From Eledone cirrhosa (Eukaryota; Mollusca; Cephalopoda; Octopoda; Eledonidae): DNA of 64,000 nt. The stretch is taken from the NCBI GenBank assembly GCA_964016885.1, contig OZ024740.1:204903976-204967975 (forward strand), given 5' to 3'. Positions 33,471-43,938 of the stretch are shown here, piece after piece. The translations under genes were made by a program, and so were the position numbers. Numbering within the stretch: position 1 is the stretch's first letter; each line of letters starts with the position of its first letter. The notes under the pieces are model-generated. The model did not search any database. It was not told the DNA's origin and saw only the letters and a list, made by a program, of their open reading frames with translations.

Positions 33471-33636
33471 AGTAACAGATGTAGATGAGTGGATATTCAA
33501 TGAGCAATATTGATAGCAGAGTTGCATATGATCTCTAGGTAAAGACCACCTTCAGTCACAATGACCATGGGATTTGCACCTAGAAATTTCTTTTCTGAGG
33601 CACAAATCCAGGCAATGATCGATATACACCACTTAT

Positions 33637-34680
33637 CATCATCATCATCATCATCATCGTTTAACATCCATATTCCACGCTTGCATGGGTTTGGACGGGA
33701 GTTTTCCCACTTGAGGCAAGAGTGGTTGTCTTGCTCGCATAGGACTGTCTGGCGGGTTTTCTACGGCTGGATGCCCTTCCTAACACCAACCACATTTACA
33801 GTGTGGAACTGGGAGGTTTTTACCGTGTTACCTACATGGCCACATTACAGTGTGGACTGTGTGTTTTTTTGTTGTGACACCTACACGACCTCATTTGTTT
33901 CGGGCTGGATGTTGTGGTACCAACATAACTTTACATTGAAAGGGGTGGTGTGGATGGGGTGGGGGTAGTGGGACGGGGGTGTATTTTGTTAGAGGTGCCT
34001 ACTGACTGTAGTAGGTTTCACTTTGTATTTAGGTAAGGCGGGTCTTCTCTGTTACTGAGTACCGCCAAAGGTCTCGGTCCAGTGACATTGTCTTGGAGAG
34101 GTGTAAGTGTGTGAGGTCGGAATTTATCAAGTCGTCCCAGGTTTTTCTGGGTCTGCCTACTCCGTGGCTACCGTCTATTTTTATTGCCCTGCACTTTTTT
34201 ATACAGCTGTCATCTTTCATGCGCATCACGTGACCATACCAACGTAGCCTTCTCTCGAGTAAACAACATCTGATCCCTCTTATCTCTAATTTTTCCCTTA
34301 GTTCGTTTATGCTTTGCCGTTCACGTATATTACTATTACACATCCGGTGGAGCATGCAAGCTTCGTTCCTCTCCAGTCTGCGTATATCCTCTGCACACAA
34401 TGCCCAGGTCTCACTGCCATGCAACATTGCTGTTCGTATGCAGGTATCATACAGCCTGCCTTTCATTTTTAGGGAGAACCCTTTAGCGGCTAATAGTGGT
34501 ATAAGCTCTCTGAACTTTTTCCATCCAGTTCTAACTCTAGCTACTGTACTTTCAGAGCACCCTCCCCCACTGCTGATTTTGTCACCCAGGTAACGGAAGC
34601 TGTTCACTATTTCTATAGAACCATCTGTGCAATGGAATGAGCTAGTATTCTGTGGGCACTTGCTGCTAATATATGCAATA
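33637..34680 (-). mobile_element. LINE-A copy, 5'-truncated, best-preserved C-terminal ORF
   Basis: Minus strand: the ORF is open over 192 codons (34607-34029) and reads MNSFRYLGDKISSGGGCSES, GWKKFRELIPLLAAKGFSLK, LHGSETWALCAEDIRRLERN, ERQSINELREKLEIRGIRCC, RLRWYGHVMRMKDDSCIKKC and GVGRPRKTWDDLINSDLTHL. The 3' UTR and (ATG)n tail reach 33637. It is truncated near 34680. Its ORF matches the 489-1591 copy at most positions, indicating a recent common source. Confidence 0.87.
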
Positions 34681-34929
34681 TGTTTACTTAGGTTTCATGG
34701 CCTAACTGTATTTTCAACTCTGATAGAGTGCAAGACATTCTGCCATTCATTCATCAGGCAAAATCTAAATGGCTACTCATGATTGAGAAGAAATCAAGAA
34801 TGTGAAGAAGTGAGTCCTGTTGTGTTACTTAGGTGTTGTATCTTCTTAAAGAAAAATATTAAGGAATGCCAAGAATGGGTTATTTATTAGACTGTGGGAC
34901 ATTCTCCCATATGCAAAGCATGTCCAATA

Positions 34930-35168
34930 TTAACCCTTTGTTGCTGTATTCCCAATGAAACCCACTCTGTTGCAATTAATTTTTGAAGAATTTTGAGGCA
35001 TTTATTAAAAATTGTTAATTATTTAATTACTAAAACAGTAACTTCACATATGGTTTTTATATAAAAATATTGGAAGATTTTAATTTAAATAGAAAACCTT
35101 TAAAACAAGTGGGGTGTTTTTCATAGAACCAGGGGCTGTTACAAGTGGTTTGGTATCAAAAGGGTTAA
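34930..35168 (+). mobile_element. MITE2, complete with TTAA at both ends
   Basis: Starts TTAACCCTTTGTTGCTG and ends 'ggtatcaaaagggttaa', so TTAA duplications flank a 231-bp element with ends CCCTTT/AAAGGG. This is the clearest full-length copy of the family. Confidence 0.85.
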
Positions 35169-35223
35169 ATACTGTATAAAGAAGATATAAACATTGTTAA
35201 GGAAAGATTTATTATTTGTAATA

Positions 35224-35432
35224 ATCAATAATTGTTTCTGATTTAGGCCAACAATTTTGGAGGAAAAAGAAAGCCTCAGTGTATGACTGGTACTTTATTT
35301 TATCAACCTATGTAAGGATGAAAGGGAAAGCTAATCTCGGCGGGATTTGAACTCAGAATGTAAAGGGCCGTAACTCAATGCTGTCAACAATGTTCTCCGA
35401 TGCTCTCTGATAACTGCCAATCAACTGCCCTA
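35224..35432 (-). mobile_element. SINE-B, diverged
   Basis: The reverse complement shows 'gagttcaaatcccgccgaga', 'gataaaataaagtaccag' and 'agaaacaattatt', with a small insertion near 35255. Confidence 0.7.
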
Positions 35433-35788
35433 TTCTTTCTATTAATAATGATATCAAGTAGAACATGTACAACCAACAATATAAAACAATATAGAACATG
35501 TACAACCACATGATAAAACTTCCCTCATTTTTACCCCTCCTGCTTTTATACCCCACACCCGTTTGTGTTTTACTAATCTTTAACATTCTTTTGCTTTTCA
35601 CTTAATTGTATGTACTTATAAACATATACATATGAAAAGAAACTTTCCATATATATATATTTGTATGTGTTAGTTAAGTGTGTAACTACAGTTACAGGCG
35701 GCATGCTGTTCAGAGCACTCGGTGTTGTTACAATGTCTGTCTCATGTTGGGTTGTATTCCAGAGTTAAGGCGGCTGTAGTGTGTAAAT

Positions 35789-36475
35789 AAAGTCAGTGCT
35801 GCAGCATATGTACAAACTCTATTGGCATATTACAATTGTTTCAATATCAGGCACATGGCTTACAATTGTTTCAAAATGGAGGCACATGGCTTAGTGGTTA
35901 GAGCATTGGCCTTGCAATCGAAAGGTTGTGAGTTCAATTCTCAGACCGGGTGATGTGTTGTTTCCTTGAGCAAGACACTTTATTTCACATTGCTCCAGTT
36001 TACTCAGCTGTAGAAATGAGATGATAGGGACTGGGGTGCCTATCATTCCACTGCAAAGTGGTCGTGGAGGTGCCACAGCAAAAATGCACCCAGCACTCAC
36101 TGTAAATGAGGTTGGTGTTAGGAAGGGCATCCAGCTGTAGAAATCAAGCCACAATCAGTTCCCATCCCACCCTTGCAAGCAGGGAAAAAGCAGACGTAAA
36201 ATGAAATGATGATGAATGGTGATCAATCAGCTCAGGGTACAATCAAATGACGGGGGCCCGACTATTCTTCAACATCTCAGATATGCAAGTTTATATGTGC
36301 AACGACATATCCAAACTCAATTGTAGCTTGACTATGTCGTTGCATATATAAACTCGCATATCTGAGGAGATGTTAAAGAATAGTCGGGTCCCTGTCATTT
36401 GACTGTACCCTGATTGATATTGAAACAATTGTAATATGCTAATAAAGTTTCTACATATGTTGCAACACTGACTTC
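35789..36475. repeat. Foldback element (about 150-bp arms) interrupted by a SINE-A
   Basis: The right arm (about 36328-36475) is the reverse complement of two left pieces: 35789-35849 and 36224-36320. Pairing includes 'gcatattacaattgtttcaa' with its complement at 36418-36440 and 'aatgacgggggcccgactat' with 36380-36400. The left arm is split after 'caatatca' by the SINE-A at 35880-36219. Without the SINE it is a roughly 315-bp nearly perfect palindrome. Confidence 0.82.
35880..36219 (+). mobile_element. SINE-A: tRNA-like head joined to the LINE-A 3' tail
   Basis: A box 'tggcttagtggttagagc', B box 'tgtgagttcaattctcag', body 'gagcaagacactttatttca', then 'ccactgcaaagtggtcgtgg', 'cactcactgtaaatgaggtt' and 'ggaagggcatccagctgtag', ending in an ATG-rich tail. 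The last about 170 bp are nearly identical to the LINE-A 3' end at 60140-60350, so the SINE probably uses the LINE-A reverse transcriptase. A partial copy of its head ('ggcacatggcttaca') precedes it at 35850. Confidence 0.85.
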
Positions 36476-36564
36476 AATTCTACTGACTTTATTTATATAT
36501 GAATAGGGAGACACAAAGCAGGCTTTGTTTACAAATAGCTAGCGAATTTGAAAGTTAGGTAGTA

Positions 36565-36855
36565 ACATATGCTTACGCCATATTTGACTAAATAGAGTCA
36601 AATACGGCGTAAGCATATGTCTCATAGTTGGGATTTTAGAAAACCCTCTGAATGGAAAAAAGATGAGTATTGACGTACATGGGACACGAACCCATATCTT
36701 TGGCTTGCCAGATCATTACACCAACACATCACCCACATGGTGGGTTTGTGTTCCATGTACATCTCAATACTCATCCTTTTTTCCATTCAGAGGGTTTTTT
36801 AAAATCCCAACTAACAGACTAATTCTATTTAGTCAAATACAGCATAAGCACATGT
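36565..36855. repeat. Nested foldback with an inner palindrome and tRNA-like loop
   Basis: Outer arms 36565-36693 and 36740-36855 pair imperfectly. Inside the left arm, 36565-36589 and 36596-36620 form a 25-bp palindrome with a 6-base loop. The reverse complement of 36665-36755 reads like a tRNA: 'ttggtgtaatgatctgg' (A-box like) and 'atgggttcgtgtcccatg' (B-box stem-loop). Confidence 0.75.
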
Positions 36856-37851
36856 TTTGTATTTATATATGGCTGTATAAATATACATATATTTGTAAAT
36901 TATAAGTAAATGTATATCTGTAGTCATATATTTCTATGATTTATGCATATTCAACAATACTGTTTGAATAAAAATTAAAAGTCAATAGAATACAATAGTT
37001 ACTAGGCTGAATAACACGTGGTAAATATATACTGTATCTTTTCTTATATTTACTTCTACCTGTAGCAAAATGTTTCTCATCTCCCATTCTATTTATGTTT
37101 ATGTTTGCTACTTTGACCCAACAGTATTGAGTAATTTATACAGTGAATCAGTATATGTTTAGTGTATATAGGTGCATGTATGTGTGTATAGATATATATA
37201 GGTGTGTGTGTGTTATCTCACACTACCAGAGGTTACCAACACTTACCACTCTGTCGAATTCCGGTACACTTGACCAATATATCTTAAATGAAATCTGCTT
37301 GACAGAAATTGAGTGAAGGTTCAGAGAGACTTTTCCCCATTTTGATCCAATGTGTAGCTCAGACTTACTCCACCATCTGGCCCATTCGTACATTTGGTGG
37401 AGGCTACTCTGGTTTTATATCAAAAGTGTTAAGATATATTATTACCCAATGTTGAGAAAAATCCATGTGTACATTTAGTTTTAGTATTAACTTGGATCAA
37501 ATTTCTAGAAAATCTTAATGTTTGATAGGCTATTCATATTTCATTTTAACCAATTGTAGTTAAGAAATAACAAAGGGAGAGGAACTATTAAGTACAAATC
37601 TAAATTCTTGTTCTATTGTTTTACATCTTGTCTAAAGACACATTTCTCTGCTTGCCTCATACTAGACATAGAATATGTAACCAAATGACCAACATTAAAT
37701 ATATTAATTCACTTCATGATTCATATTTCAGTCACTGAACCTGCAGAAATTACACAATACATGCTAGCATAGAAAATTTAGCCTTTTTGATTATACCAAA
37801 CCACCTGAAACCACTGTTGGTTCTATAAGAAAAACAGTTTTAACCCTTTTG
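36856..37851. other. AT-rich intronic sequence, no element recognised
   Basis: A short (TG)n and (TA)n patch lies at 37180-37212; otherwise nothing identified. Confidence 0.5.
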
Positions 37852-37920
37852 CCTTTAACCTGGCCGTATCTGGCCAAAATTCTGTCATCTCTTTCTGTTC
37901 AAACCAGCCATAAATTCAAT
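37852..37920 (-). mobile_element. MITE1 end fragment
   Basis: Starts 'ttttgcctttaacctggcc' and 'gtatctggccaaaattctgt'; only one end remains. Confidence 0.55.
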
Positions 37921-38346
37921 GTTTAACAAATATAAAGGTCCAAATATCTTTACAACACTGCACAAGAAAGAGCAATCTGAAGGATTAACTCACTCCTTGC
38001 AAGCATTGAAATTAATAGATGCAAAATTGTGAATGCTGTCTAGAAAAATCATTAACACAAACAAAAATACCTGTCTTTAAAATGTATTTTCTTATCTGTA
38101 TGACAATTTTCTAATCATAAGGTTGAATGTAAAAAAACAAAAATACAGAATTAGCTTAGTTATCACTTCATAAAAAAAAAAATAGAGAAGGATGATATTT
38201 ACTAGACATTGAAAGATAGTTGAAACTATTTTTAAGAATTCAGTAAAGTAATTTTTTAATGCCAAACAAAATTAATGAATATAAATTATTTTGTCGTACT
38301 GTGGATCTCATAAACATTCATCTTCTGGTTTTACATTACTTTTTTT

Positions 38347-38520
38347 TACTCATTCTTTATCATATTTCTAATGAAAGACATTGCCTACGATTTTTAAATA
38401 ATTTTGAAAATAATCAAGATTTTGATTGGTTTTAGTAAAATAACTAAATTTTGCAATTATTATTCTCAACAAAGGATTTTATATAAAATTATAATGGAAG
38501 GCTTTTTAGAAAAATGTAAC
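38347..38520 (+). mobile_element. MITE2, first of three abutting elements
   Basis: Contains 'tttctaatgaaagacattgc' and 'ttatataaaattataatgg'. It runs directly into the next MITE2. Confidence 0.65.
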
Positions 38521-38695
38521 CATTTTAACTATTTCATTACCATATTTCTAATGAAAGACACTGCCTATAACTCTCAAATCATTTAGAAAATAATGTAATT
38601 AACTTTTTCATTATGAAGCTGGTGTTTGGGGCTTAACAAAGATTCTTACATAAAATTATGATGAAAGGTGTTTAGATAAATATAAACACTTTAAC
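38521..38695 (+). mobile_element. MITE2, second of three abutting elements
   Basis: Begins 'tttaactatttcattaccat' and ends at 'ataaacactttaaccc', where its right TTAA doubles as the left TTAA of the MITE1 that follows. Confidence 0.65.
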
Positions 38696-38910
38696 CCTTT
38701 AGCTTTATATTTACTATTGAATTTTTTCACAGTAAACACTTTATTTCACATAATTATCTCACAATATATTGAATCTATGAAGTTTTGATATTATTTATTT
38801 TAAGAAGAATACCTTAACATCAGTATGAGTGGCTGGTTGCAGCCAGTTTGAACAGAAAGAGGTGAGAGAATGTTGGCCAGATACAACCAGTTTAAATGCT
38901 AAAGGGTTAA
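38692..38910 (+). mobile_element. MITE1, third of three abutting elements
   Basis: Starts TTAACCCTTTAGCTTTATA and ends 'taaatgctaaagggttaa'; internal 'gcagccagtttgaacagaaa'. Confidence 0.75.
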
Positions 38911-39204
38911 AGTAGTTCTTAGGAAGATTCTGTGTGACGGGTGGCTCTTTCAATTAGAAACATACTTCATCTGATGACTTCCAAACAGTTTCCATAAACC
39001 TAATTCGACTCATATGGTTTGGGTTTACCCCAGACTATGATGAATGGCACTTGCCCAAGATACCATGCAGCTGGATTGTAAAATGTACTTTTTAACCATT
39101 CTGTGTCCACAATAACAAACCTAGGAATTAACTGAAAGCATTGTTTACAAAGAAACATTAAATTCATTTGTTTTGCAGTATCATCTTCTGTTTGAAATAC
39201 ATCA

Positions 39205-39645
39205 TCATCATCTTTTTACATCTGCATGGGTTGGAGTGGTCTTTTCCAGTGCAGCTTCTTTCCACCTACTGTGTTCCTTCATTGTCTCCTCTGTGAGGTT
39301 TAGCGTTATGAGACCCACTTTCACTACTTCTACCTAAGTCTTCCTCTACTGCAGCTTCCTTCCACTGGGAAGTCCAGGCACTTCTTCATCCATATGGAAA
39401 TGTCTTCTCTCTTGCATACTACATCTGACTTTTCTTATACCCAGTTTCTTTCTCTGCTCATCCATGCTTCACCGGTCATGCACATTAACATCATCCATCG
39501 AAGCATGATTGCTTCACATCTCTCCAGCCTTTGCATGTCCTCTGCATTCAATGTCCATGTTTCACTTTCATGCAACATTGCACTTAGCACATGATCATTA
39601 TACAGCCTGCCTTTCCTTTATAGAGTGTAACCTTTTGTTGTCAAT
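39205..39645 (-). mobile_element. LINE-A-type fragment, old and degenerate
   Basis: Reverse-complement reading gives fragments resembling LYNDHVLSAMLHESETWTL, ERCEAIMLRWMM and RRHFHMDEEVPGL, aligned with the LINE-A C-terminus, plus a weak tail with 'catcatcatc' at 39200. Many differences from the young copies. Confidence 0.6.
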
Positions 39646-39786
39646 CAACATATTAATTAGTGCTTAATTGTTCAGTTAGATAATATTAATGAGCAATGTA
39701 GTAGTGGGCAACTTAATATGCAAGCAGATAGCTGTGTTTTAAAAGTCGTAGACAGTAAAGATCTATGCTGTAAATTTGTTTGAAAT

Positions 39787-39925
39787 CATCACCATCATCA
39801 TTATTTTTCATCCTCTTTCCATGTTGGCAGAGGCTGGATGTGCTGTTACATCCAGGAAACCACATCTTGCTTAAACAGTCCATATTTTTACATGGTTTCT
39901 AAGGCTGGATTGGCTGTCACTTACA
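39787..39925 (-). mobile_element. LINE-A tail fragment
   Basis: Contains 'atcaccatcatcattatttt', 'tccatgttggcagaggctgg' and 'ggtttctaaggctggattg', a decayed inverted tail. Confidence 0.5.
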
Positions 39926-40054
39926 ATCGAAACTTGGTAGCATGTACCATGCTCTTAATAAGGATTTTAGGTGCAACTGCAGTTACAGACACCTTCTCCC
40001 TCCTTCTTTTGATCCAGGTTGTGTCAGCTGGAAGGGGAGGGGTCTTCACCAACA

Positions 40055-40165
40055 CTAGGCTGGTACTTTCTTTATCGACTCTGAAAGGATGAAAAGCAAA
40101 GTGGACTTCGACAGGATTTGTACTCAGAGTGAAGAGAGCTGGAATAGATATTCAATGCTTTAAGG
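40055..40165 (-). mobile_element. SINE-B-like fragment
   Basis: Reverse complement of 'tggtactttctttatcgact' and 'gacaggatttgtactcagag' matches the SINE-B body and B box. Confidence 0.5.
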
Positions 40166-40244
40166 ACTTTGTTAAATTGAATACTTTCAGCTGTTGTTAA
40201 TATTCCTAGTAATGCCTTGTACTTACTGTTACTATTTCCATAAC

Positions 40245-40470
40245 TGGTTGACATTAGGAAAGGCATTCAGTGGTAGAAAAGTAAAATTCATCCAGTACAC
40301 TCTGTAAAGGAGTTGGTAGTAGGAAGGGCATTCTATCATAGAAAACTTGCTTAATAAATGGTTGAGAGGACTCTTCAGTTGTGTGAGAGACATGACAACC
40401 TCCTAAGTGTGGGTGCCACAAAAATACACTCTGTAGAGAGTGAGATTGTGAGAACATATGATAAATGAGT
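40245..40470 (+). mobile_element. LINE-A tail fragments, two tandem pieces
   Basis: Two successive tail-like pieces: 'gttgacattaggaaaggcat' and, after 'cagtacactctgtaaaggag', 'ttggtagtaggaagggcatt', then '...gtgccacaaaaatacactct'. Confidence 0.5.
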
Positions 40471-40580
40471 TGTGGTAGTATCAGTGGTAGTAGTAGTACT
40501 AGTTCTAGTAATGGTAGTAGTAGTAGTAGCATTAAAGTAACAGCTGCAGTAGTGGTGGTAGTAGTAGTAGTAGTAGTTAC
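40466..40580. repeat. (GTA)n trinucleotide repeat
   Basis: GTA/TAG repeats with interruptions; poly-Ser, poly-Thr, poly-Val and poly-Tyr frames on the two strands are artefacts. Confidence 0.85.
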
Positions 40581-40727
40581 TAGACCACCGGACCACATGC
40601 ATAGTTTTTATTTTATCAAAACTATACGGATGAAAGATAAAAATGAGCCAGAAACGATTATATTGAAGGACTTAGTCTGATGTTCTGCAGTTTTCACTTC
40701 TTCAGCCCTTTTTCTAAAAACAATTAA

Positions 40728-41218
40728 TTCTTTCATTACCATATTTCTATTGAATGGCGCTGCCTATGATTTTCAAATAATTTTGAAAATAATCAAGAAT
40801 TTGGTGAGATTTAATAATGTAACTAACTATTTCATTATTAACCCTTTATCATTTAAACCTGCAATATCTGGCCAGATTTCTCTTACCCTCTTTCTGTTCA
40901 AACTGGCTGCAACCAGCCACTCATACTGATGTTAAGGTATTCTTCTTAAAATAAATAATATCAAAATCTCATAGATTCAATATTATGTGCGTTAATTATG
41001 CTAGGTAAAGCCTTTACCGTGATATATAGTATATATATATATATATAGTAATGTAAATGCTAAAGGGTTAAACTTGTGTTTAGAGCATAACTTAACAAAG
41101 GTTTTAAGTAAAATTATAATGAAACGTTTTTAGATAAATATAAACATTTTGAAATGAATAGCATAGTATCATAGATCTATAAGTGGATTCAGGTAGTCTA
41201 GTATCAAAAACATTAAAC
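40728..41218 (+). mobile_element. MITE2 split by a MITE1
   Basis: The left part (40728-40837) starts 'ttctttcattaccatatttc'; the right part (41072-41218) continues 'acttgtgtttagagcataac' and ends 'ctagtatcaaaaacattaaa'. Removing the MITE1 restores the family text. Confidence 0.8.
40838..41071 (-). mobile_element. MITE1 inserted at TTAA inside MITE2
   Basis: TTAA at 40838-40841 and 41068-41071 flank an element starting CCCTTTATCATTTA and ending TAAATGCTAAAGGG. It contains a (TA)n expansion at 41022-41046. Confidence 0.88.
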
Positions 41219-41695
41219 CAGAGGCAGATTTAAGCTCTGATCTTTTTTTTAGCTTGCCCAAATAGTTAAACATAATTTCTTTCTTTTTCAATGTTTCTCC
41301 TTGATTTTTTGTGTTTATGCTTGATGTACATGTGAACAAGTGAATTTACATATAGATAAATACATGTGCATACAACTGAAAACATGATTATTGTAAAAAT
41401 AGTTAAAGAGAATCCCTCTTGTTATAATATTTTGTATGTCTTCTGCTTTATTAAGCATATTTGGCAAGTGAAATGATTTGTGAAAATTTTTGTTGAAACT
41501 AAAGCAATTACATTGTGAAAGAGTTATTTTAACCTTTCAAAAACTATTAAATTCACTTTTCATTTAAAACAGGTAGGTGATTGATGGTTTTGTTATGAGG
41601 ATTTATTGATGTGTTTAATCTGATATTTAGTAAACTTAGTTTTACTAGATCACAAGCTTCGACAAAACATCAACCAGCTTCCATCATTTTATATA

Positions 41696-41906
41696 TTAAA
41701 CTTTTAGCATTTAAACCGGCGGCTGTATCTGGCCAGAATTATCTCACTTCTTTCTGTTTAAACCAGCCATAACTGGCCACTCATACTGATGTTAAGGCAT
41801 TGTTCTCAAAATAAATATCAAAATCTCATAGATTCGATACTATGTGAGATAATTACCATGGAAATACAATAGTAAATATAGTGTAATGTAAATGCTAAAG
41901 GGTTAA
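41696..41906 (-). mobile_element. MITE1, complete
   Basis: TTAA at both ends; left end slightly changed (TTAAACTTTTAGCATTTA), right end 'taaatgctaaagggttaa'. Confidence 0.82.
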
Positions 41907-42699
41907 GGAATGCTAGCAAAAGCAATATAATAATTAAGAAGAAACACGCACATCTTTTTCTTCTTTTATTGTCAAAAATGTTTTAAGTTTTCATTAATAA
42001 ATGATTTGGAAATTACACTATTACAATCAAATAATAATAGCATGTTGATAGGGGTAAATGTTTAGTGTTTTTGGTGCCCCAGAAATCCCAGCAATTTTGT
42101 ATCAATTTGTTGGTTGAAATATTTAACAGTGAGTTGTAGATGTGTGGCTAGAGAGATTGAATTTATATATACTCCTGAGAGTGAAAAAGAGAGATAGGTT
42201 AAAAGCATGAGCTAATGATTAGAGTAAATAAGAGATACTGGTTGTCAGTGTATTTATGTCTCCCAGCAGCAGCTCTAGCTATATGACCATTGTAGGGTGA
42301 GTAAGAGCAAACTAAGAGGCTGACAGTGTCTGGTCATGGTTTTATAGCCAACAGAGACCTCTGACTGTGTTTGCACTTTTGGAGGAAGATTAAAAAATGG
42401 TGATACATAATTTAGTTTGATTTTCAAACTTGTTCCTCTATCTTCTGGTTACTTTTGATATGAAGTTACTACTGTTTACAAATGCTCTAATGTACCCCTG
42501 ATGCATAAACATTTTTATAACGGATTTTTCTTTTCTTCATGATATAACATTATGGTGCCATCTCCTCCATTAATGTGAATACGAACCTGTTTTGTGTGGG
42601 GTGGTATAAACAAGAATGGGCCAGGCATTGTATCTCTTGTCAGAAAATAAAAATTCATCACCATCTTCAAACACTTTTTGGCACTTTCTGAACACCTCA
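41907..42699. other. No element recognised
   Basis: No convincing ORF or repeat. The strand immediately before the gypsy relic may be more of the same element, but no motif is readable. Confidence 0.4.
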
Positions 42700-43380
42700 T
42701 GCACATTTTCAACATGTGTGCATTGACATTATCTCACCACTGCCTCCTTTTCAAGATTGCATCCACATTTTGACCTGTGTGGACAGATTTTCCATTTGGC
42801 CTGAAGCCATTCCCTTGCTTGATACCACAGCAGAAACAATTGCTAAAGGTTTCCTATTTTGGCACATCCTTTACAGTTACAATGGGCAGAGAGCCTCTTC
42901 TCAGATTTGACACATATCTTAGGTTGTTACCTGCGCAACAGCTTACCTCTACAACCAATGGTATGGTGTGATGTTTTTATTGACAGTTGAAATCTGCTCT
43001 CAGAGCCTACAACAACAACTGGTTGGATATTCTGCCTCTTATCCTTCTTGGAATTTGCTCCAATGTGAAAGAAGGAATTTGTTCTACACCAGCCGAGCTT
43101 CTTTATGGCATAACATTGACATTACCCAGGCAAACAATGATCCCTACTTCTCAGGACTTTCCAGATCCAACAAACTATATATATCATCTGAAGACCTTCA
43201 TGCCATCTACTGCTACGTGATCTCAAAATATCACTACTCACATTCCATTTAATATTCAACAATGGACACATGTTTTCATTACAAAGGATACTGTACAAGC
43301 TCCACTGCAATAACCATATTACAAAGTATTCAGCAGAACACCCACATGTTTTATCCTGGATATCCAGTGAAGTCTCCAAC
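42700..43380 (+). pseudogene. Ty3/gypsy-type integrase relic
   Basis: In alternating frames the plus strand reads VCIDIISPLPPFQDCIHILT, CVDRFSIWPEAIPLLDTTAE, LKSALRAYNNNWLDILPLIL, NVKEGICSTPAELLYGITLT, TSQDFPDPTNYIYHLKTFMP and then decayed SH3-like text. These are the integrase core strands and the C-terminal 'TPAELxYG' segment of LTR retrotransposons. The interval around the second catalytic Asp is collapsed, and there are several frameshifts and stops. No LTRs were found. Confidence 0.75.
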
Positions 43381-43382
43381 CC

Positions 43383-43668
43383 ACACTGTAAAGTGGTCGT
43401 GTTGGTGTCACAACAAAAAGCATCCAATCCACACTGTTAAGTGGTTGTGTAGATGTCATGACAAAAAGCACCCAGTACACACTGTTAAGTGGTTGTGTAG
43501 ATGCATGACAAAAAGCATCTAGTTCACACTGTAAAGTGGTTGTGTAGGTGTCACAACAAAAAGCATCCAGTTCACACTGTAAAGTGGTCAGGATGGCAAC
43601 ACGCAAAAAGTGCCCATCCCACACTGTAGAGTGGTCGTGTAGGTGTCACGACAAAAAGCACCCAGTAC
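43383..43668 (+). repeat. 48-bp tandem repeat, six copies (LINE-A 3' UTR repeat)
   Basis: Six consecutive units begin 'acactgtaaagtggtcgtgt' or a close variant and contain 'acaaaaagcac'. Unit lengths are 47-48 bp. The same unit occurs twice at 60150-60240 and five times at 44457-44685, always just before the conserved LINE-A tail. Confidence 0.85.
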
Positions 43669-43800
43669 TCACTGTAAATGAAGTTGGCATTAGGAAGGGC
43701 ATCCAGCTGTAGAAACCACCAATTCAGCTCCAGCAACACTGACCAGATCTAGTCAGTGAGTTCAATTGACATCGCATTGTATTCAGTACTGCAAGTAAGA
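43669..43800 (+). mobile_element. LINE-A/SINE-A 3' tail
   Basis: Follows the tandem repeat with 'tcactgtaaatgaagttggc' and 'ggaagggcatccagctgtag'; it fades after 43790 without an (ATG)n end. Confidence 0.65.
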
Positions 43801-43938
43801 GTACCTATGTCTCTTTTCGTTTGTTGGCCTTGACTTTCACCCTGTAAGGAAAGTAATGTAGCAAGGTTTTGTCTGGATTTGAAACCTGCCACTTTTAATC
43901 CCTTTTTGCATATTACTGAGAAAAGCAACTGACATCAT

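Noticed and set aside
36665..36755. Functional tRNA gene on the minus strand
   Set aside because: A- and B-box-like text is present, but I could not form convincing acceptor and anticodon stems and it lies in a foldback arm; better read as tRNA-derived.
40465..40680. Poly-Ser/Val ORF
   Set aside because: GTA trinucleotide repeat artefact.
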